DNA of 64,000 nucleotides from Morella rubra (lineage: Eukaryota > Streptophyta > Magnoliopsida > Fagales > Myricaceae), in the NCBI GenBank assembly GCA_003952965.2, contig RXIC02000169.1:1-64000 (forward strand), written 5' to 3'. The position numbers and the translations under genes are program-made. The notes beneath the pieces are model-generated. The model saw only the letters and a program-made list of their open reading frames with translations. It had not been told where the DNA came from and did not search any database. Below, piece after piece: positions 49,653 to 61,299 of this stretch. Position 1 is the stretch's first letter; every line of letters starts with the position of its first letter.

Positions 49653-49868
49653 CTTAAGGGGTTGGCTAGTGGTTAAAATTTGGGTCCCACTGGTATGCTC
49701 CTTCCAAGATTCAAATCTCATAAGTGCTACCAATACTTTGGAACTACCTCTAAGGCCTTTAACCTAATAATTGCCCAATTTATATGGGCCAGAAGGACTG
49801 TACAAACCCTGAGATTAATTAAAGTGCATGTATATTGGCCCGAACATCCGATTAGAAGAAAAAAAAAA
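49653..49868 (+). mobile_element. tRNA-derived SINE, same family as the one at 31.3 kb
   Basis: Starts CTTAAGGGGTTGGCTAGTGG, close to the start of the SINE at 31,293, with an A-box-like TTGGCTAGTGG. A B-box-like AGATTCAAATCTC lies at 49,708-49,720, about 45 bases downstream as expected. It ends in an A run at 49,859-49,868. A diverged target duplication is possible (TAAGGTCAATAACCT before, TAAAGTCGATCAACT after, about 11/15), which would make this an older copy. Confidence 0.65.
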
Positions 49869-52485
49869 CTAAAGTCGATCAACTCTATACTTTACACAAA
49901 CAATGGTGATATTTAAGTGAGCAACAAGGAACAATCACCTTTAGGCCTTAGATCTTATGATCTACAAGGTAAAAAGTCCTAGGTCTTCAAAGGGTTCAGA
50001 CATCACCACCACCACTACCAAGTATCATGTCCAACACCCAGTCTACTTTCCAGATCAAAAACCTTTTACCCTTACAAGGAAGTATCGGACCCCCTCCCAC
50101 GCCAATGTCTCCCATTGTAATTCTCTCCTCCCCCCAAAAATCCCAAACCTCTAACGCCTCTGCAAACACAACCTCTTCATTTACCAACTTTTACATCTAT
50201 GGAACAAGAATTAATTACAATCACAACTACCATCAACAACAGCACCTACTCGTCACGATCAGCTTCTGATCAACGTAGAACAAGCAGAAGGTGTTTGCAT
50301 AGATGTAAAGGGTTAGAGTAAAGCATGTCTTATTTGAAGAGAACTTAAACTCACTACGTGGTATTCCTAGTTGGTGTTTTTCACTCGTAACTCTGTGTAG
50401 CGTATATAATGAGTCCTAATAAATATTCGTATCTTTTTCACGAACGATATATTGCATTACTCCAGAGAGAGGCCACAAGTTAAAATATTTCAAAAAAGGC
50501 ACTTATCAAAACAGAAATTGGAGATCAAAATATGTCTGTCTCTCAACCAAATCTAGTTTGGGTTTACATTACACCGATGATAGTTCGAGAATCAACAGAA
50601 ATCCCAAATCACAGACATGGTACTTAGAACCTTTCTAAGAGATAGTGCTTTTTCAACTCTCTCAAAATGGAATCTATTCCAAAGAACTGTTTATTCTTTC
50701 TAAATGAAACTCTAGATCTACAAATTCATATCCATTTTGCAAATTTTCCAGTCTTCTATTCCAAAATGGAATTTTTTGTTAGGATGTCACTATGCTAGAA
50801 ACCTGTGCCATAGATTCAGAGGTCCTTCATCTAAAAAGATACAGATTATTGTAGACAATTACTTTCATTACTCTTTTGTTCCATAAGCTACGACTGATGT
50901 TATTGTTTAACTCAAGGGGGAGAAAAGCATGAGGAAAATTGTTTTCTTCCTTTCTTATCACATTTCCTATGTTCTTTACAAATCAAGGGAACTACCAACA
51001 GTTGTGAACAGTTTTTGTTGCTAGAGGCACATCTAGAGCATGAGAATATGGGTACTTGGGCATTACAATGAAATATTGTTTTTCGATTCCTTTTCTTCTG
51101 CTGGAAAGTAAAATACAAACGTAGTACTGAAGAAAGAGCCTACATACAAAAACAAAACAAAAGGACCTTTCACCATTGTAATCTAACATGTACTTTGAGA
51201 TGGACCAATTCTAAATAAGGGCAGTGTCAGAATGCTTACAAATTTCACAACAGATAGATTACATGACCTGGGAGTTTTGCCAGGCATTAATCATTTTTCA
51301 CACCTGTGAGTAATGAACGTGTCATTGTTTTGTTACATAAAAGTCCAAAGATAGATGAAATCACCGGTATTCAAAAAAGATAAGCACTTAATCCAATCGT
51401 AAAAAAAATAAAACAAAATCTTCCAAGCATGGGAACCACATCACAAAAGGAAATTAATTTGAGCCTTTATTGCTCAAAACAAAAACAGAATAAAACAAAT
51501 AAAACTATAAAATTTAGTTTTAGAAGCCTTAGGCCACAATGAGTTGATGGCTTTGGTAATGGCGACAGTGATTCTCTCAAGGTTAAGATTGCATGAACGT
51601 GAACAAAACAAAAATTTCAATATTTGTACCCCAACCTTTAGTTGGGGTTTTCTTCTTGGGGAACTAATAGTTAGACCTCCCCAAATTACTACCCATATGC
51701 AATAGAATCTTCAAACTACTAATTGCGACACTTTCTTGTCCCAATTTCAATTTCATTAACTGCTGGGTACATAATCCAAGGTTTATGGAAGAATATGGAA
51801 TCCTCATTTTGGAGACAGCTTTTTGAATTGGAACTATGATGATGATGTGTGACCCACCTGGGACCTAAGATTACTGGGAGTCTGTTATTTTCGGTCCTCA
51901 AGTCTATTTATGGTTGGATGCTAGTTTACTGTTCATTCAAGCCTGAAACTTCAGTAAACTCTTCTTACCACGGACTTTTCCTTGAGCAATAAAGTGACTA
52001 GAACAGTGAACATTGTGAAGTCGTTTGTTTGGTGGCTCTCTTATCTTTTACTCCAATGTGATTTTGCTTTGAGTGTTGAGTACAACTATACCTAGTGAAA
52101 TGAAGCATAATTTTGAACTCACTTTAAGGGAAATCAGGAAGTGAGTAAAAAATGACACGACCACACAATTTCATGTTCTTCTCCTCTTAAATCGTTCAAA
52201 ACTACCATGATCAATAATACTCCCATAGATACTAATGGTAGCATTTTCAAATAGCTTCCAGAATTTTAATGTAGGTCAGTATTAGTAACACATACAAGAC
52301 AACAAATTCGTATTAGAAAGATGAAAATCGTGTCAATAGTATGCAGCAATATCGACGAACTAGGAAAAAAGTGGGGGCAAAAAGAAAAGAACAAAAGAGA
52401 ATAAAAAGATAAAAGAATCATACAAGGAATCAATCTCAACCAGCAAAAAGCAATATTCCATACTCATAAGAAATTACTTGCTTTT
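49869..52485. other. No gene recognised
   Basis: Short Ser/Thr/Pro-rich frames at 49,957-50,269 do not match a family I know. The part closest to 52,485 is likely the 3' UTR of the AS8-like gene. No array or transposon end was recognised. Confidence 0.4.
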
Positions 52486-53489
52486 TCAAATTACTACCAA
52501 TACAAGGAGTTTTGTTTGCTTACTTTTGCGAGCATGGAAAAAGCCATGATGAAACGTTCCTAAGCTTTCCCATACAGACCTATTTGGAACTGGCAAAATG
52601 CTCTTCCAACCAAATAAATCCACCTCTTTGTCTGAGGAATGAATTTGCTTAAAGCTTGAGAATCTTCTATAGGCTTCTTTTGGCAGACCAGAGATGCAAG
52701 GTGCAACGTTATTCCAACCAGCTCCTGCAATATCTTTTGAGGACAGAAGCCCACTGGAATGGGCTAACTCTGATGCGCCACTTTTTGCAGCCATAACAGC
52801 TGGGAAAAGATTGCAGTGCTCAAGCTTAGGCACTCGAGACTAATCCTTAGACAGGACATAGAATCATTCAAATCAACATTGTGCACGTAGGTAATTGTAA
52901 AATCAAGCCACAACAAACATTAAGGTTGTGTTTGAGTGCCAAAACTTTTAGTGGTTAAAAATTTTAGGTATAGAAAAATAGTGTGAAAAGTGAGGAAAGA
53001 GAGTGAAAAAATTAGTAAAAAGTAAAAAAGTTTATAGAAGTGGTGAAAAAGTTTATGAAAATTATGAAAAGTGAGGGAGAGAGAAATTTTGAATGATGAT
53101 AAAATTTTGGAGAGCCAAAATTTTAGATGCTGAACACACCCTAAGTGTTTATGTTTCCCAAAATGCATAAAAACACTGACTAATCTGTATATCCAAAGCA
53201 ACTAAAAAAAATGCAATCATATGAAATGGTTTACAAAGAAATATATACCCTTGTAAGGAACTTCAAAGAGCCAATTTGCAGGCAGACCAATGCCAAAACC
53301 AGCCAGAGTGATACCCACATTGAATCCTACACCGCAGCCAGCTCCAACATAACCAATAACCTCAGGGCCAAAACCAGGGCCCCATCCCACACCACAACCA
53401 ATACCTACTCCCATGCCCCAAAAGGCCCCAAGTGTGGGATGCACAGGGTTCCATCTTTTATATCTCCTGAACAAACCTTTTATTATCAT
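52486..53489 (-). CDS. AS8: Cadmium-induced protein AS8-like, two coding exons
   Basis: Exon 1 (53,489-53,249) encodes MIIKGLFRRYKRWNPVHPTL and a Gly-rich, hydrophobic, motif-dense segment (residues 21-70: GMGVGIGCGVGWGPGFGPEV, then GYVGAGCGVGFNVGITLAG). Exon 2 (52,799-52,486) encodes the rest, with AAKSGASELAHSSGLLS, GAGWNNVAPCISGL and WESLGTFHHGFFHARK. The intron starts GTATAT after TAC-AAG-G and ends AATCTTTTCCCAG. The phase-1 joint gives Y-K-A-V-M and an uninterrupted 184-residue protein, which matches my recollection of plant AS8. The exact molecular role is unknown; the Gly-rich core suggests membrane association. An acceptor-like TTTTCATTCTCAG only 6 bases before the ATG implies an intron in the 5' leader. 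Exons are intact, so the gene is probably functional. Confidence 0.85.
52800..53248 (-). other. Intron of the AS8-like gene
   Basis: Inferred GT-AG intron of 449 bases, phase 1. Its T-rich tract precedes the acceptor at 52,800-52,801. Confidence 0.75.
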
Positions 53490-53495
53490 TAGGAC

Positions 53496-55240
53496 CTGAG
53501 AATGAAAATGACAAGGAAAATGATTGAAAATGAGTTTTCAAAGCAAAAAATCATAACTTTTATTTGGCAATGCACCTTAATAACATTCAATCAGACAATT
53601 GTGTGAGATCAACTCCACACCTATTTCTCAGTCATTTGACGCAGTGCTACACCAAAAGAGAGTTTTGCAAGTCCTGCAAGAGGAAGGGGGGCAGGGGCTG
53701 TGAGTGAGCAATGGCAGGGGGAAATTTCATGTAAATATCCTTTTAGAAAATTCACCAAAAGGATAGACTAACTTTCAAGAAACTTAAGCCAAAAAGCATT
53801 CGTGCCTCTCACATAATACAAATATGTGAATGCACTCATGTCTCTAGGAGGTTTTGGGGCATCAACTGAACATTTTGTCCCTATACTACATGCACATTGA
53901 AAAGTACTCAATAAGAAGGTTGGGAAATTTATGCTTTCCTACATTTTCTTTGGGCAAGTGAATATGAAGCCTTTTCTAATTTCCAATGACCTATTACCAC
54001 CAAAAACTGTCAAGAATTGAAAAAAAAAAATGCATATACCAAATAAACCCAATGCATTCCTCACCTTTAAAGATAAAACAGATCATGTTACAAGCCAGTG
54101 CAGCAGTTATAAAATTTTGTTCTGTGACAATACCATAGAAAGTCATACCATTTTAGAACATAAGAAACAAGCTTCAAGGAACTTTTAGATCATCCATCCA
54201 GATTGTGTTGGCAATTTTACTTGGCCATAAATCTCCTCATGGTAAACTGAATAATTGTAACTAGAAGATATCAGCTCAAAGGATATGCTCCAACATCCAA
54301 GCAACGTAAATACATTTTCCATCCTTCCACGTATTCCACAGCTGGTTGAAACCCTTATGCCATATGCTTACATTCTTCACTAGTATAGAAGCATATTACC
54401 CGCAATTGATTGAAGCTTTTGATATAAGGATTGATATTTATGTAAGAAAAATGGCAACAAACATGCCGATTGTTACTACTCTTCCTTGACTACAATTACT
54501 GTTGTAAAAAATCACCACCGAGAATGTCAGTTCATTGCTAACAGTAAAAATTTTACAAAAGAAATATAGCTGGATAAAAGTTACATAAAGAATGTCAGGA
54601 AAGAGAATAAAATCAAACAACTCAGTGAAAAGATTCTATAAGTACTCTATGTAATCATACACATCGATACATACACAAAACACCTGCCTTCTGCCTTAAT
54701 TTCAGCCCATCTGCATAACGTAAACCCCTGATCTTTCAGGTCAGAGACCTTCCTATCGGCAATAACCTTACAGTCTCCCCCAAGCCAAGCAGATATAAAG
54801 CCAAATGCAGCTACGAGGACCCTCAATCAACTATCCAACGGTCAAATGCATTTACTTAAAAGGGGCCCTCTAGTTTAATCCTGGACATCTATCTTCCAAC
54901 CCACTAACTGAACCATAAGCTTTACTTATAAATCATAAATTTCCTTTCCAACAGGTTTAGACCTCAAAGAAACAAAAGCGTCTAGTTACTTGGCATGTTC
55001 TGAGCTGAGAAAAAGAAACCCCAATTTATTTTCTTCCCTTTTTCCCATTACCAGAGTCTCTTGGAACCGAAGAGAACTACCAAATCTCCGATAGAAACAT
55101 GTAACGAAAGAAACAAAAATAATCTAATGACAAAGAACACTCGACCAAAGCATATGATACCAACAAGCATTCTTACGACACCGACGAAATATCAATTAGA
55201 ATACTAAAGAAGAGACGAAAAAATTAGAGCACTGAGATTA
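53496..55240 (-). other. Probable 5'-leader intron of the AS8-like gene
   Basis: The acceptor-like TTTTCATTCTCAG is directly left of the GTCCTA that precedes the ATG. A donor-like TTTTGATG|GTAATC lies at about 55,236-55,241 on the minus strand. If used, the transcript starts near 55.3 kb. No other coding exon is seen between them. Confidence 0.4.
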
Positions 55241-55243
55241 CCA

Positions 55244-55431
55244 TCAAAATCTGCCTCGAGGCTTAACATATCTATCTCCCCTTCGAACCTTCTTTTTTAT
55301 AGCTTCTGAAGCAGCTTGACTCTGGGCTTTTGCTGCTGACTGCTGAGGTTGTAAACAAAGATTGGCAACCAAGAGATGGGCTATGGATAACTCTACTAAC
55401 TGATAGCGACCCGATGTTAATTGGGTTCGGG
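55244..55431 (-). other. Unassigned protein-like open frame upstream of AS8
   Basis: About 60 sense codons without ATG end in SEAIKKKVRRGDRYVKPRGR, then F and a stop at 55,246-55,244. The Arg/Lys/Gly-rich tail and Gln/Ala-rich middle look like a genuine C-terminus, perhaps the last exon of a gene whose other exons are gone or further right. An overlapping frame with ATG (MLCPNPINIGSLSVSRVIHS onward) is also open and resembles an organelle-targeting leader. I cannot choose between them; either may simply be AS8 leader sequence. Confidence 0.3.
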
Positions 55432-55637
55432 CATAGCATAGAAATTAGAATGGGTTTTGGTCTTGTAAGCTACGGTTTTGTCTAGAACATCCGTTTGTGC
55501 CTTAAATTACGAAACTCTTTCAACGTGCGCCCTTAGATTTACTTTCTTAGTTTTTTTTTTTTTTTTTTTAACTAGACGGAAGGGGAAGAGGGCAACCAGC
55601 TTAGCAATCCTCTAACTATAAGAACATTTTTCACTGC

Positions 55638-57399
55638 CAGAGACAAAGCTAGGGGGCTAGTGGCGGTCATGGCCCCCCAATTTTTTTAAATTTTTTTACT
55701 AATATATGGGTAAATTTCAAAAAAAAAAAAATTAAAATTGTCTTTGTAAGGCCCCCAAAATTTTTGGAGAAAAAAAAAGTGAGAGGAAATAAGAAGCATC
55801 AAGCCTCCGTGAGAAAGAATAGAGTAGTGGATCCCCCAATTTTTTTTTTTTTTAAAAAAGTACTAACTACAAAGTGTCTTTTTGAATTTTTCCTCTCCCC
55901 CTATTTTCTATTTTTCAACTCCTCTTTTTTTTCTTCTCTCTCACTATCTCTTCTTCCTTTCCTAAGTTTTCTATGTTTCTTCGGCTGCCTCCCAGATTTT
56001 CTCTAATTTCTCTCTCTTCCTACTCTCACAATTTACACTCTTACTTCACAGATTTTCTCACCTTATCTCCCCATATTTTCATCGCATCTCTCTCTCTCTC
56101 TCTCTCTTTTCTACTACTACTTTGCCTCACATACAAAAAATCTCAAAACTCGCAAATTCCTCTTCAAGGTTAGAATTCTCAAGTTATTACATTTAATTAT
56201 TGTTGTCTAATTAAAATATTAGTGCTCTGTGTTTATATGTAATAAACAAAGAAAAAATTTATCTGTTGTGAATTTTTGCTTTTATTAATTTGGCTAGATA
56301 TTAAAATTGCTTTATGCCTTTGTCAATAATTTATGTGTTATATTGCTTACTTTTATGTTGCCAATTTAGGTTGTATATATGGGTAGGCAGAAAAATATTG
56401 ATTTCTTTTTTAAAAGAAATGAAATTGATACTTCACAAGCTGAAGAAGTAGAAACTGCTCAACGTTCTCCTAAAGTACCTAGAGTTGAAGTTGAACCTGA
56501 AGAAAATATTATATCTAGAGCTCGACCTGAAAAAAGTGATACACCTAGAGCTTGATATGAAGAAGAAGATTTATCTATTTAGAACGTGACCCTGGTTTAC
56601 GCTTTCAAATATGGAATTATCCAATCAAACAACGTGATGAAATAAGGAGGGTATACATCAAAGCCGCTTCATATCAATATCTATGAAAAAATATCTATTT
56701 TCTGGAAAGACTGATCATTCTCGTAATTTCAATAAGAATGGTTCAAGTTATTCCTGATCGATTAGAGTATTCTCCAGCAAAAGATGCTGTATATTGTCTC
56801 TTCCATTCTATCTTTTCAAAAGATATGCAATCTTGTAGAGAAATTTTACCCTGGTGATTTTAATGAGCATGAAAGAACTCTTTTTAGATTTCAGTTGCAA
56901 CACTTCGAGTACGAGGTGCATCACCATCCAAAGTTACAGAACTTGTCTATCATTTCTGATTTATGTCAAGCTTTGGTAAAAACTGAGAAGTCAAAAGTTT
57001 ATTATTTGGTTGAAAGATTGATTCGACTAGTTTTAACTCTTCCAGTTTCAACTGCAACTACTGAACGAGCTTTTTCAGGGATAAAAATTGTCAATACAAG
57101 ACTTCGAAATAAGATGGAAGATGACTTTCTTGCGGATTATCTTGCTGTTTACATTGAAAAAGAAATTGCATAAGGTTTTAGTACTGATGTGTTAATTGAT
57201 GACTTTTACTTGTTGAAGGAACGTCGGGTTCAATTAGCATAGTTGATGACATTTTGACTTTTACTTTTGGCTTGTTGCTTATTTTGATTATAATGAAAAT
57301 TTGAATATTTTATTTATTGCCTACGCTTTTAAGATTTTTTAATTTCAAGCAAAAACTATATTTGGCCTCCCCTAAGGACAAATCCTGGCTTCGTCCCTG
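55638..57399 (+). mobile_element. hAT element 1 (1,762 bp) with 8-bp target duplication
   Basis: Terminal inverted repeats are CAGAGACAAAGCTAGG (left) and CAGGGACGAAGCCAGG (right, reverse complement), 13/16 identical. Flanks are TTCACTGC (55,630-55,637) and TCCACTGC (57,400-57,407), 7/8 identical. It contains a 5' leader with (TC)n and a transposase gene that has lost most of its middle. It sits inside the SINE. Confidence 0.85.
56379..57242 (+). pseudogene. hAT transposase (zf-TTF/MYM1-like), internally deleted
   Basis: The start MGRQKNIDFFFKRNEID matches the TTF-type zinc-finger/zinc-finger-MYM1-like hAT proteins, and RDPGLRFQIWNYPIKQRDEI (around 56,588-56,647, another frame) is their conserved pre-zinc-finger segment. 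The text then jumps to the C-terminal dimerisation domain (56,784-57,173): LVEKFYPGDFNEHER, HPKLQNLSIISDLCQAL, RLIRLVLTLPVSTATTERAF, SGIKIVNTRLRNKMEDDFL, then AVYIEKEIA. A stop interrupts just before GFSTDVLIDDFYLLKERRV. The DDE catalytic core is missing, so the element can move only with help from elsewhere. Sequence is otherwise well kept, suggesting a fairly recent copy. Confidence 0.85.
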
Positions 57400-57569
57400 T
57401 CCACTGCAAAATGTCTAGTTTGAGCCATAACTACTGCCCAATAAGCACTATCATCACCACAACACTAGCAAAACCCCATAAGTCTTAAGCTCGTCCACTA
57501 AGCCCAAGGTCAGGCTTTACTTTCGCAAGTGATTTTAATTTATGACCACTTGAACTCCTGACCTTGGAG

Positions 57570-58769
57570 TAGGGATGTTCAACCATATCGAAAAATTTCA
57601 GTTCCACTGGTACTGGCACTGGGTTCTTGGTATCCAGCCTAACCAATTCCGATTCCGATGGCCCCTATTTGCAGAAACCCGATGGTTTTACCAGTTCCCA
57701 AGTACCAGTAAAACCAGATTTTTTTAAAAAAAAATAGCAACGTTATGATAGGCCATCATATATTTATCCTGGACCTGCTGACAACCATGCCCCCTAATTA
57801 TGGGTTCGGCTACTTACAACCTATTCCCTAGTCATGGCAACTACTTCAGAAATGGCTACCAGTACCAAGCCCCATATCTTCACTAGTTAGCAAATATGAC
57901 GAAAATTTGACTCCAGTCATTCGTTAAACTGTTATTTTTAACCATGAAGCTATTTGTATGTTGTACTCAATGACTAAATTTAATATCTAAAAAAACACTG
58001 AAAAAAAATGTCTTGTTAAATCCTAGTTGTTCAAGAAGATATAGGGTACTCTAATATATGTACAAGGTTTTAATTTTGTAAATATCTATTATCGTATTTT
58101 TTGTATTTATTTTTTGTATTATCTTTTCTTTTACTTTGTTATCTGTCTTTTTCTTTTAAGCATTTGCAAGGCAAACAGAGAAATGTTGATCAACACTTGG
58201 TGGGTGTTTCATGCTTCACATGCATGAGCGTCTTGAGCAACCCTCTCCCTCACCCTCTCTCTCTCGGATGAGGGAAGTTCAAAGATGTAGATGATAAATG
58301 AATGGGAAGGATTTGTTCTACTTTTTAATGGAGTATATGTTTAGACAAATTACAGAAAGATTTAAAACGTGCGGAAATGAGAGATTGATTATAGGGTTCT
58401 AATGTTCTCTAAGTTGATTGATTTTGGATTTTATTAGTTTGGACTTTAGATTATCATCTTATATTTTAAGATGTTTTCTAATTTTATTGATTTTGGATTT
58501 CATTAGTTTAGATTTTATTGATATATGATCAATGGACAAAAAAAAAAGAAAAAAAAATACATTTTGGCCAAGTGCATAATGCTAAAAAAATGGTCTAATA
58601 TAAATACAAGTTAACAGAAAATCGCCACTGCTAAAACTGCCGTTGCTAAGGGTTGGTTATTGCCCTTAATGGTGGTGATGGCGAAGGCCAATATTTGAAA
58701 GCTGGCCTATCAGGTGTAGGTGCCGGTTTTGGCCATAACAGGCACCTACACTAGGTTTGAACAACCCTA
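57570..58769. mobile_element. hAT element 2 (1,200 bp), non-autonomous, perfect 8-bp target duplication
   Basis: Flanked by CCTTGGAG at 57,562-57,569 and again at 58,770-58,777. The ends are TAGGGATGTTCAACC (left) and TAGGGTTGTTCAAACC (right, reverse complement). The interior has no transposase. It carries imperfect palindromic repeats near the left end (GGTACTGGCACTGG, CCAGTTCCCAAGTACC) and AT-rich sequence. It landed between the A and B boxes of the SINE, disrupting its promoter. Confidence 0.85.
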
Positions 58770-58859
58770 CCTTGGAGCTAGTGAATAATGGGTGGTATCA
58801 ACTGGGCTAAAGCCCTGCTGGAGATTTACTTTCTTAGTTAAAATTAGAGTTGACTATTA

Positions 58860-59110
58860 AAATTCGCCTAAATTATACTTTGAATCCTTTGACTAGTCAC
58901 TAACATTATTTTTCTAATTTACACCCTAAACAATTAACGACTTTACATTTTGTACCCCGTGTTAAGATCTCACTATTAAAATTAATTAAAATTGTGACAT
59001 GTGTTATAATCCTAATCGTCAAATCGTAACATGAGGTGCAAAGTGTAAACTCATATTTGATTTGAGGTGAAAATTGTGAAAGTAGCTAGTTAGCATTCTA
59101 TTACTATAAG
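58860..59110. repeat. Degenerate inverted-repeat (MITE-like) segment
   Basis: TAATTTACACCCTAAACAAT (left) and the reverse complement of the right side (around TTTCACCTCAAATCAAATAT) can be paired, as can TTTGTACCCCGTGTTAAGAT with TTTGCACCTCATGTTACGAT. This suggests a weathered MULE-type MITE of about 250 bp. Ends not resolved. Confidence 0.45.
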
Positions 59111-59403
59111 ATAGCTTAGAGGTAAATATGGGCACGAGACGTGACAAGTGCTTTGAGAAAAATATTTTGTTAGTACTATTGCGTTAAATCTTTGGATTAA
59201 CTAATGCAATATACTAATATTTAAATTTAATGGTGGTTCTCACTCATAGGCATAATTGATAACATTTCAAAGTTAAATTGGTTTGTTTGGATATCCATTC
59301 TAATATCACTACTAATTTATCATATATCCCACTTATTTAATAATTACTTGAAAGTTGGTACACCTTTGGGTCAAAACTGTAAGCTCACTTTGATGATGAC
59401 AAA

Positions 59404-60850
59404 CAGTGGCGGAACCAAGACTCAAGTTAAGGGGAGGCAAACTTCTAAGGCGAAATGACAAAAAAAAAATTCCTATATAATGCAAAAAGTGTCTTAGAGT
59501 TAAAAAAATTTCTACATTAAGAGTATTAAACGACTTCACGCTAGCTGAGTTTTTTTTTTATCAAAAACTTATCTATTATCTAAACAAAACCCAAAATGAA
59601 AGTTCATCAACCAATTCACTGATCAAAATTAAGAACAATAACCTTCAACAAATCACAATTGACTATGTGTGAATAAACAGTCCCAAAATCCAATTCAGCA
59701 TAGATTTGATTGAGCAGAAATTTGTAGCTTAAGTTCACAAAGTATCTTCATGGCTTTGCCATGGGTAGTCAATTGATGAATATAGCATTTAGGATGAAAT
59801 CTACTTAATATACACAACATCAGCACCTATAAGTAAATATGTTTAGAAATAAAGAATCAACTCAATTTTCAGAAACATTTAGAAGTCAAAGACTCAACTT
59901 CCTCATAAGTCGTCGTACATTTCTGTGCTAAGGACATGTGAATTGTGTTTGTAAAAAAGCATCCCTTTTTTGCCGAAAAAGAAATCCACTTAGCACCTTA
60001 TTTCGAGTACAATTATTTGGTTGGTCTAGAATTTTCTCATCTTTCTAAATCAGATACATGAGAAACCCAAGACATCTAAATACATATCTTCCCCTCACTT
60101 TTTCACTAAAAAATGCAAAGATTGCACATAAACTGCATTGAAAATTCTTGAAAGAGCACATTCACTAACTTATCCTAACCCACAACGGAAACACATATAT
60201 CAAACAAAAGTATTCAAATATGACAAAATAATCAATTCTATTTCATTCATATATATAAAGGACAAAACACATGCAAAAAAAAAAAAAAGAATTATTTCTT
60301 TCTTCTTTTCTTGGAAAGTTAGTGCAGGTGTGGGAAATGGCGAGGGACAAGGAAGAGAGACGCAAGAGAACAATGTAGCAAGAAGACATCAAATGGGATC
60401 CGACAACGTAAAGAGGGACTGTGCCTAGAATAGAATGTCCTGCCTTTTAATTTCAGCACACAAAGCCATGTTTTTCTTCTTCTAAAAGTTCTTATTTTTC
60501 TGAACCTTTAGAAGAGGAAAGCCACTATGATCAACCTGTCGAACATAACCTAAAAGACATTTTCGAACAACTGGGTACAAGTTACCAACACGGTCCGCGA
60601 TTAAGAAAATGTTTGTATACAAATAGGGCCATGAATCAAAATGAAGGTCTTTTACGGTACAATTGATTGAGCCTAGTAAAAAACTTATTGGCTTTTATTA
60701 ATCTAACTCACCATGCTTTGACTAGGGAGTGAATTGCTCAAGCCCACCTAGGGGCACAATTGCTCTGGGCCAAGGGAACGGGCTTCTATATATATATATA
60801 TACTGAAAAAAAAAGTTTGACAGAATAGAAGGGGTAGCCATCCGCCACTG
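59404..60850. mobile_element. hAT element 3 (1,447 bp), non-autonomous
   Basis: Ends share CAGTGGCGGA in inverted orientation (59,404 and 60,850). Flanks are ATGACAAA (59,396-59,403) and ATGACAAG (60,851-60,858), 7/8 identical. The interior has no recognisable transposase; the open frame at 60,138-60,428 is low-complexity. A short (TA)n run lies near the right end (about 60,788-60,802). Confidence 0.8.
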
Positions 60851-60858
60851 ATGACAAG

Positions 60859-61230
60859 TTAACCATAATATAAATATCGATTGATGAAATGACTAAGCAA
60901 AATAAAATTCAGTTCACAACATTGAAACTAGATAAACATATATATCTAGCGGAATATGCACTAATATTTTGCGTCATTAAGAAACCAGTTAGAATTTAAT
61001 TTGGCCCATATCATCAATAATATGTCAATTAACAATTAATGGCATGTGGTAATAATTTTTCACATTAACGGACATTATAAGAGTAATGAATGTCTAATAG
61101 CTCATGGTTATTCGATCCCGCAATTTTTAACATTTCACCCATAAGACAATACAAAAATGGTTGTTCAAAAGAATGAAACATAAAGGTCAATAAATGCATG
61201 TGTGCCATAGTAAAACCAAAATAAAACAAT
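60859..61230. other. No gene recognised
   Basis: AT-rich spacer. Confidence 0.5.
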
Positions 61231-61267
61231 ACTCATGATTTGACAACAAGCAATTTAATTTAAAAAA

Positions 61268-61299
<32 letters not shown>

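Larger units (their letters stand above)
55535..58839 (-). mobile_element. tRNA-derived SINE interrupted by two hAT elements
   Basis: A perfect 18-bp duplication, AGATTTACTTTCTTAGTT, flanks the unit (55,535-55,552 and 58,822-58,839). Directly after the left copy is a T run (the poly(A) tail on the minus strand). When the two hAT insertions and one copy of each of their TSDs are removed, about 290 bp remain, including the tail. Read on the minus strand the remainder holds an A box (GCTTTAGCCCAGTTGATACC, at 58,813-58,794) and a B box (GGTCAGGAGTTCAAGTGG, about 57,546-57,563), and ends CCGTCTAGTT before the tail. This is a complete SINE of a different family from those at 31.3 and 49.7 kb. Confidence 0.85.

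Noticed and set aside
53211..53492. Plus-strand 93-codon frame over AS8 exon 1
   Set aside because: Antisense shadow of the Gly-rich AS8 exon.
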